Shown here: piece after piece, positions 42,793 to 44,164 of the stretch
How positions within the stretch are numbered: the stretch's first letter is position 1
Layout of the letters: every line of letters begins with the position of its first letter
Assembly: GCA_002316235.1 (NCBI GenBank)
Contig: DCDD01000049.1
Span: forward strand, 1 to 44,164
DNA from: Bacteroidales bacterium UBA1064
GTDB lineage: Bacteria > Bacteroidota > Bacteroidia > Bacteroidales > Tenuifilaceae
Direction: 5' to 3'
Length of the DNA: 44,164 bases
Position numbers and translations under genes: made by a program
Notes under the pieces: generated by a model
What the model was told of the DNA's origin: nothing
Database searches by the model: none
What the model saw: the letters and a program-made list of their open reading frames with translations, nothing else

Positions 42793-42830
42793 AGGGCTAC
42801 CGGGTTAACATCCGGTTGCCCTTTATTTTT
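42793..42830 (+). terminator. Intrinsic terminator after the EF-G2 gene
   Basis: AGGGCtACCGG pairs with CCGGTtGCCCT around an eight-base loop, and a T-rich run (TTTATTTTT) follows directly. It lies 31 bases past the stop codon. Confidence 0.9.
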
Positions 42831-42999
42831 GAAACTAACTAAAGAGCTTTAGGATAGTATGCCACAACTACCCTTACAAAAAGTAGCTTGTAACCTTCTG
42901 AAAGAATTGAGAAGAAAGTTGAACTCCTGTTCCAACCGTATAAATTTACCTTTTAAAGTACTTGCAGCCAGGTAAATGAACCGAATAAAACTCCCAATT

Positions 43000-43839
43000 C
43001 TACCCTTTAGACTTTTTCGACTTTTGGACAGGTGTTTGCTTAGGCGGTGTGTAGTAGGAAGGTTTCACCTGCGAGTAGATGATGAATGCAATGCCAACTG
43101 CAATGAACGGTAAGCTCAGCAGCTGACCCATGTTCAAAGTCATTTTTGCCTCAAAGTCAACCTGGGGTTCCTTGAGGAACTCAATTAGGAAGCGGGCCAT
43201 AAACAAGAGCACCAAAAATAACCCGAAAATAAAACCTGTTTTAAGCTTACCTTCATTTTTACGGTAAATGTAGTGCAGAAGGAAGAAAATGGCCAGATAG
43301 CTAATAGCCTCGTAAAGTTGAGTTGGGTGCTTGGGGTATATCTCGTTGTTCCGTTCAAAAATGAAACCCCACGGGAGGTTTGTTTTGACTCCATATATCT
43401 CGGAGTTCATCAGGTTGCCAATCCGTATAAGGGCACCACCCAGCGCAACAGTAATAACCACCCTGTCAACAACATAAATCATGGGGACTTTATGCTTTCG
43501 CCCAAAAAGGTAAAGAGCAATAAGAATCCCCAGGGCAGCCCCATGGCTGGCTAGTCCTCCTTTCCATATTTTAAGTATTTCCAAAGGATGGCTAAGGTAG
43601 TATGATGGTTCGTAAAAAAGGCAGTGGCCAAGTCGGGCACCAAGAACGGTTCCTATCAACATGTACATGGTAAGCGAGTCGAGAAATCCGTTGGGCAATC
43701 CCTCCTTTTTCACAAAGCGGTTGAAAATAACATAACCCAGGTAGAATGCCAACGCCCACATTAGGCCATAGTACCGAACCGAGAGATTCCCGATACTGAA
43801 GATTTCAGGATTTACATTCCAGTGTATGAATACCAGCAT
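43000..43839 (-). CDS. lgt: Prolipoprotein diacylglyceryl transferase
   Basis: The 279-residue inner-membrane enzyme attaches diacylglycerol to the lipobox cysteine, the first step of lipoprotein maturation. About seven membrane helices are visible. Family motifs are RYYGLMWALAF (His/Arg region near the N-terminus), GARLGHCLFYEPSYYL, KGGLASHGAALGI, the signature GALIRIGNLMNSEIYG and HPTQLYEA. The C-terminus ends in a basic Lys/Ser tail. A -7 box lies 26 bases upstream. lnt, in the same window, completes the pathway. The gene upstream of it is broken by a group II intron. Confidence 0.95.
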   Translation of the reverse strand: MLVFIHWNVNPEIFSIGNLSVRYYGLMWALAFYLGYVIFNRFVKKEGLPNGFLDSLTMYMLIGTVLGARLGHCLFYEPSYYLSHPLEILKIWKGGLASHGAALGILIALYLFGRKHKVPMIYVVDRVVITVALGGALIRIGNLMNSEIYGVKTNLPWGFIFERNNEIYPKHPTQLYEAISYLAIFFLLHYIYRKNEGKLKTGFIFGLFLVLLFMARFLIEFLKEPQVDFEAKMTLNMGQLLSLPFIAVGIAFIIYSQVKPSYYTPPKQTPVQKSKKSKG

Positions 43840-43864
43840 AGGTTAAACTATTATTTAATCCGGT

Positions 43865-43872
43865 CAAAAGTA
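43865..43872 (-). promoter_or_regulatory. -7 box for lgt
   Basis: The minus strand reads TACTTTTG, matching TAnnTTTG, in AT-rich DNA without a clear -33 TTTG. If active, lgt can be expressed independently of the interrupted gene upstream. Confidence 0.45.
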
Positions 43873-43903
43873 GTGTTTTTTTGCTTTTGATTTTGATTTT
43901 AAG

Positions 43904-43999
43904 CTAAAACTGCCATGCTTTAAAAATGGTTAAACTAATGTAATTAAGCCAAAAAACCAACAGGACAATGGCAGCAAAACCAATTCGGATAATTCCAAC
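43904..43999 (-). pseudogene. 3' exon of a small membrane-protein gene interrupted by a group II intron
   Basis: Directly after the intron's 3' end the minus strand is open for about 31 codons, ending at a TAG (43904-43906). It encodes one strongly hydrophobic helix (GFAAIVLLVFWLNYI) followed by SLTIFKAWQF. It looks like the C-terminal membrane anchor of a protein whose 5' exon lies beyond the right edge. If the intron splices, the gene may be functional. The family is not recognised. Confidence 0.45.
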
Positions 44000-44164
44000 C
44001 GAGTAGGTAGGAGGATTACTCCCCCACACTCCACCACCCTCTCACACCACCCGGCTTCCGCCTGCGGCGGGCACGGCGGTTCCTTTTAACGTGTAACCTC
44101 TCATAAATTGTGCATCAAGGCTCGTCGCTGTACGCCTGCTAAACCCTCCTGCTGAACCTTCACT
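43999..44164 (-). mobile_element. Group II intron, 3' end (domains V-VI), truncated by the window edge
   Basis: Read on the minus strand, a block near 44050-44085 has the layout of intron domain V. It starts GGAACCGCCGTG and ends GGGTGGTGTGAGAGG; the arms ACCGCC and GGTGGT pair with the G-U wobble of a CGC catalytic triad, and a CCGCC/GGCGG upper stem and an AA bulge lie above. A domain VI-like hairpin follows, and the intron ends near the CCTACTCG-like sequence CCTACCTACTCGGTT, close to the usual bacterial 3' end. The exact 3' splice site is uncertain by a few bases. Any reverse-transcriptase ORF lies outside the window. Confidence 0.75.

Noticed and set aside
44090..44164. Reverse-transcriptase C-terminus at the right edge
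   Set aside because: Short open frames exist there but none shows maturase or endonuclease motifs; the ORF, if present, lies outside the window.

Overview
The window comes from a member of the Bacteroidota, most likely the order Bacteroidales; the order is an inference. Three things point there. Promoter-like sites fit the Bacteroidota primary sigma factor (TTTG, about 18-20 bases, TAnnTTTG). Ribosomal proteins S14 and L36 are of the zinc-free kind. Lineage-typical proteins are present: a DUF4831-like lipoprotein, a PNPLA-plus-barrel protein, a propeller/Y_Y_Y regulator and an EF-G2. No rRNA, tRNA, CRISPR array or phage gene was seen.

Left part (1-20.8 kb) is mixed housekeeping and envelope genes: an Xaa-His dipeptidase, a secreted thioredoxin-fold protein, a two-gene unit of NAD(P)HX repair enzyme plus lipoprotein, the transmembrane reductase DsbD, apolipoprotein N-acyltransferase, a LysE-type exporter, a hybrid histidine kinase whose ATPase domain looks dead, a patatin-like phospholipase fused to an outer-membrane barrel, a large periplasmic-propeller/SpoIIE phosphatase, and a UbiD-type decarboxylase.

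Middle (20.9-40.1 kb, all minus strand) is one unbroken run of 33 genes joining the str, S10, spc and alpha ribosomal operons (rpsL to rplQ, including fusA, secY, map, infA and rpoA), followed by enolase and ubiD. tuf and adk are absent from their classical places. Clear intrinsic terminators sit after rplQ and after eno, each only 24-31 bases before the next start codon, which suggests partial read-through.

Right part (40.1-44.2 kb): divergent from rpsL is a second EF-G, which lacks the switch I threonine and the catalytic histidine, matching the GTPase-deficient EF-G2 known from Bacteroides. Then comes lgt. The last ~165 bases are the 3' end of a group II intron (domains V and VI, minus strand), which appears to interrupt a small membrane-protein gene upstream of lgt.

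Links between genes: lgt and lnt are the first and last acyl-transfer steps of lipoprotein maturation. DsbD and the secreted thioredoxin-fold protein both belong to periplasmic thiol chemistry. The most unusual items are the GTPase-dead EF-G2 next to the str operon, the pseudo-kinase hybrid, the intron-interrupted gene, and a palindrome lying over the promoter of the ribosomal super-operon.
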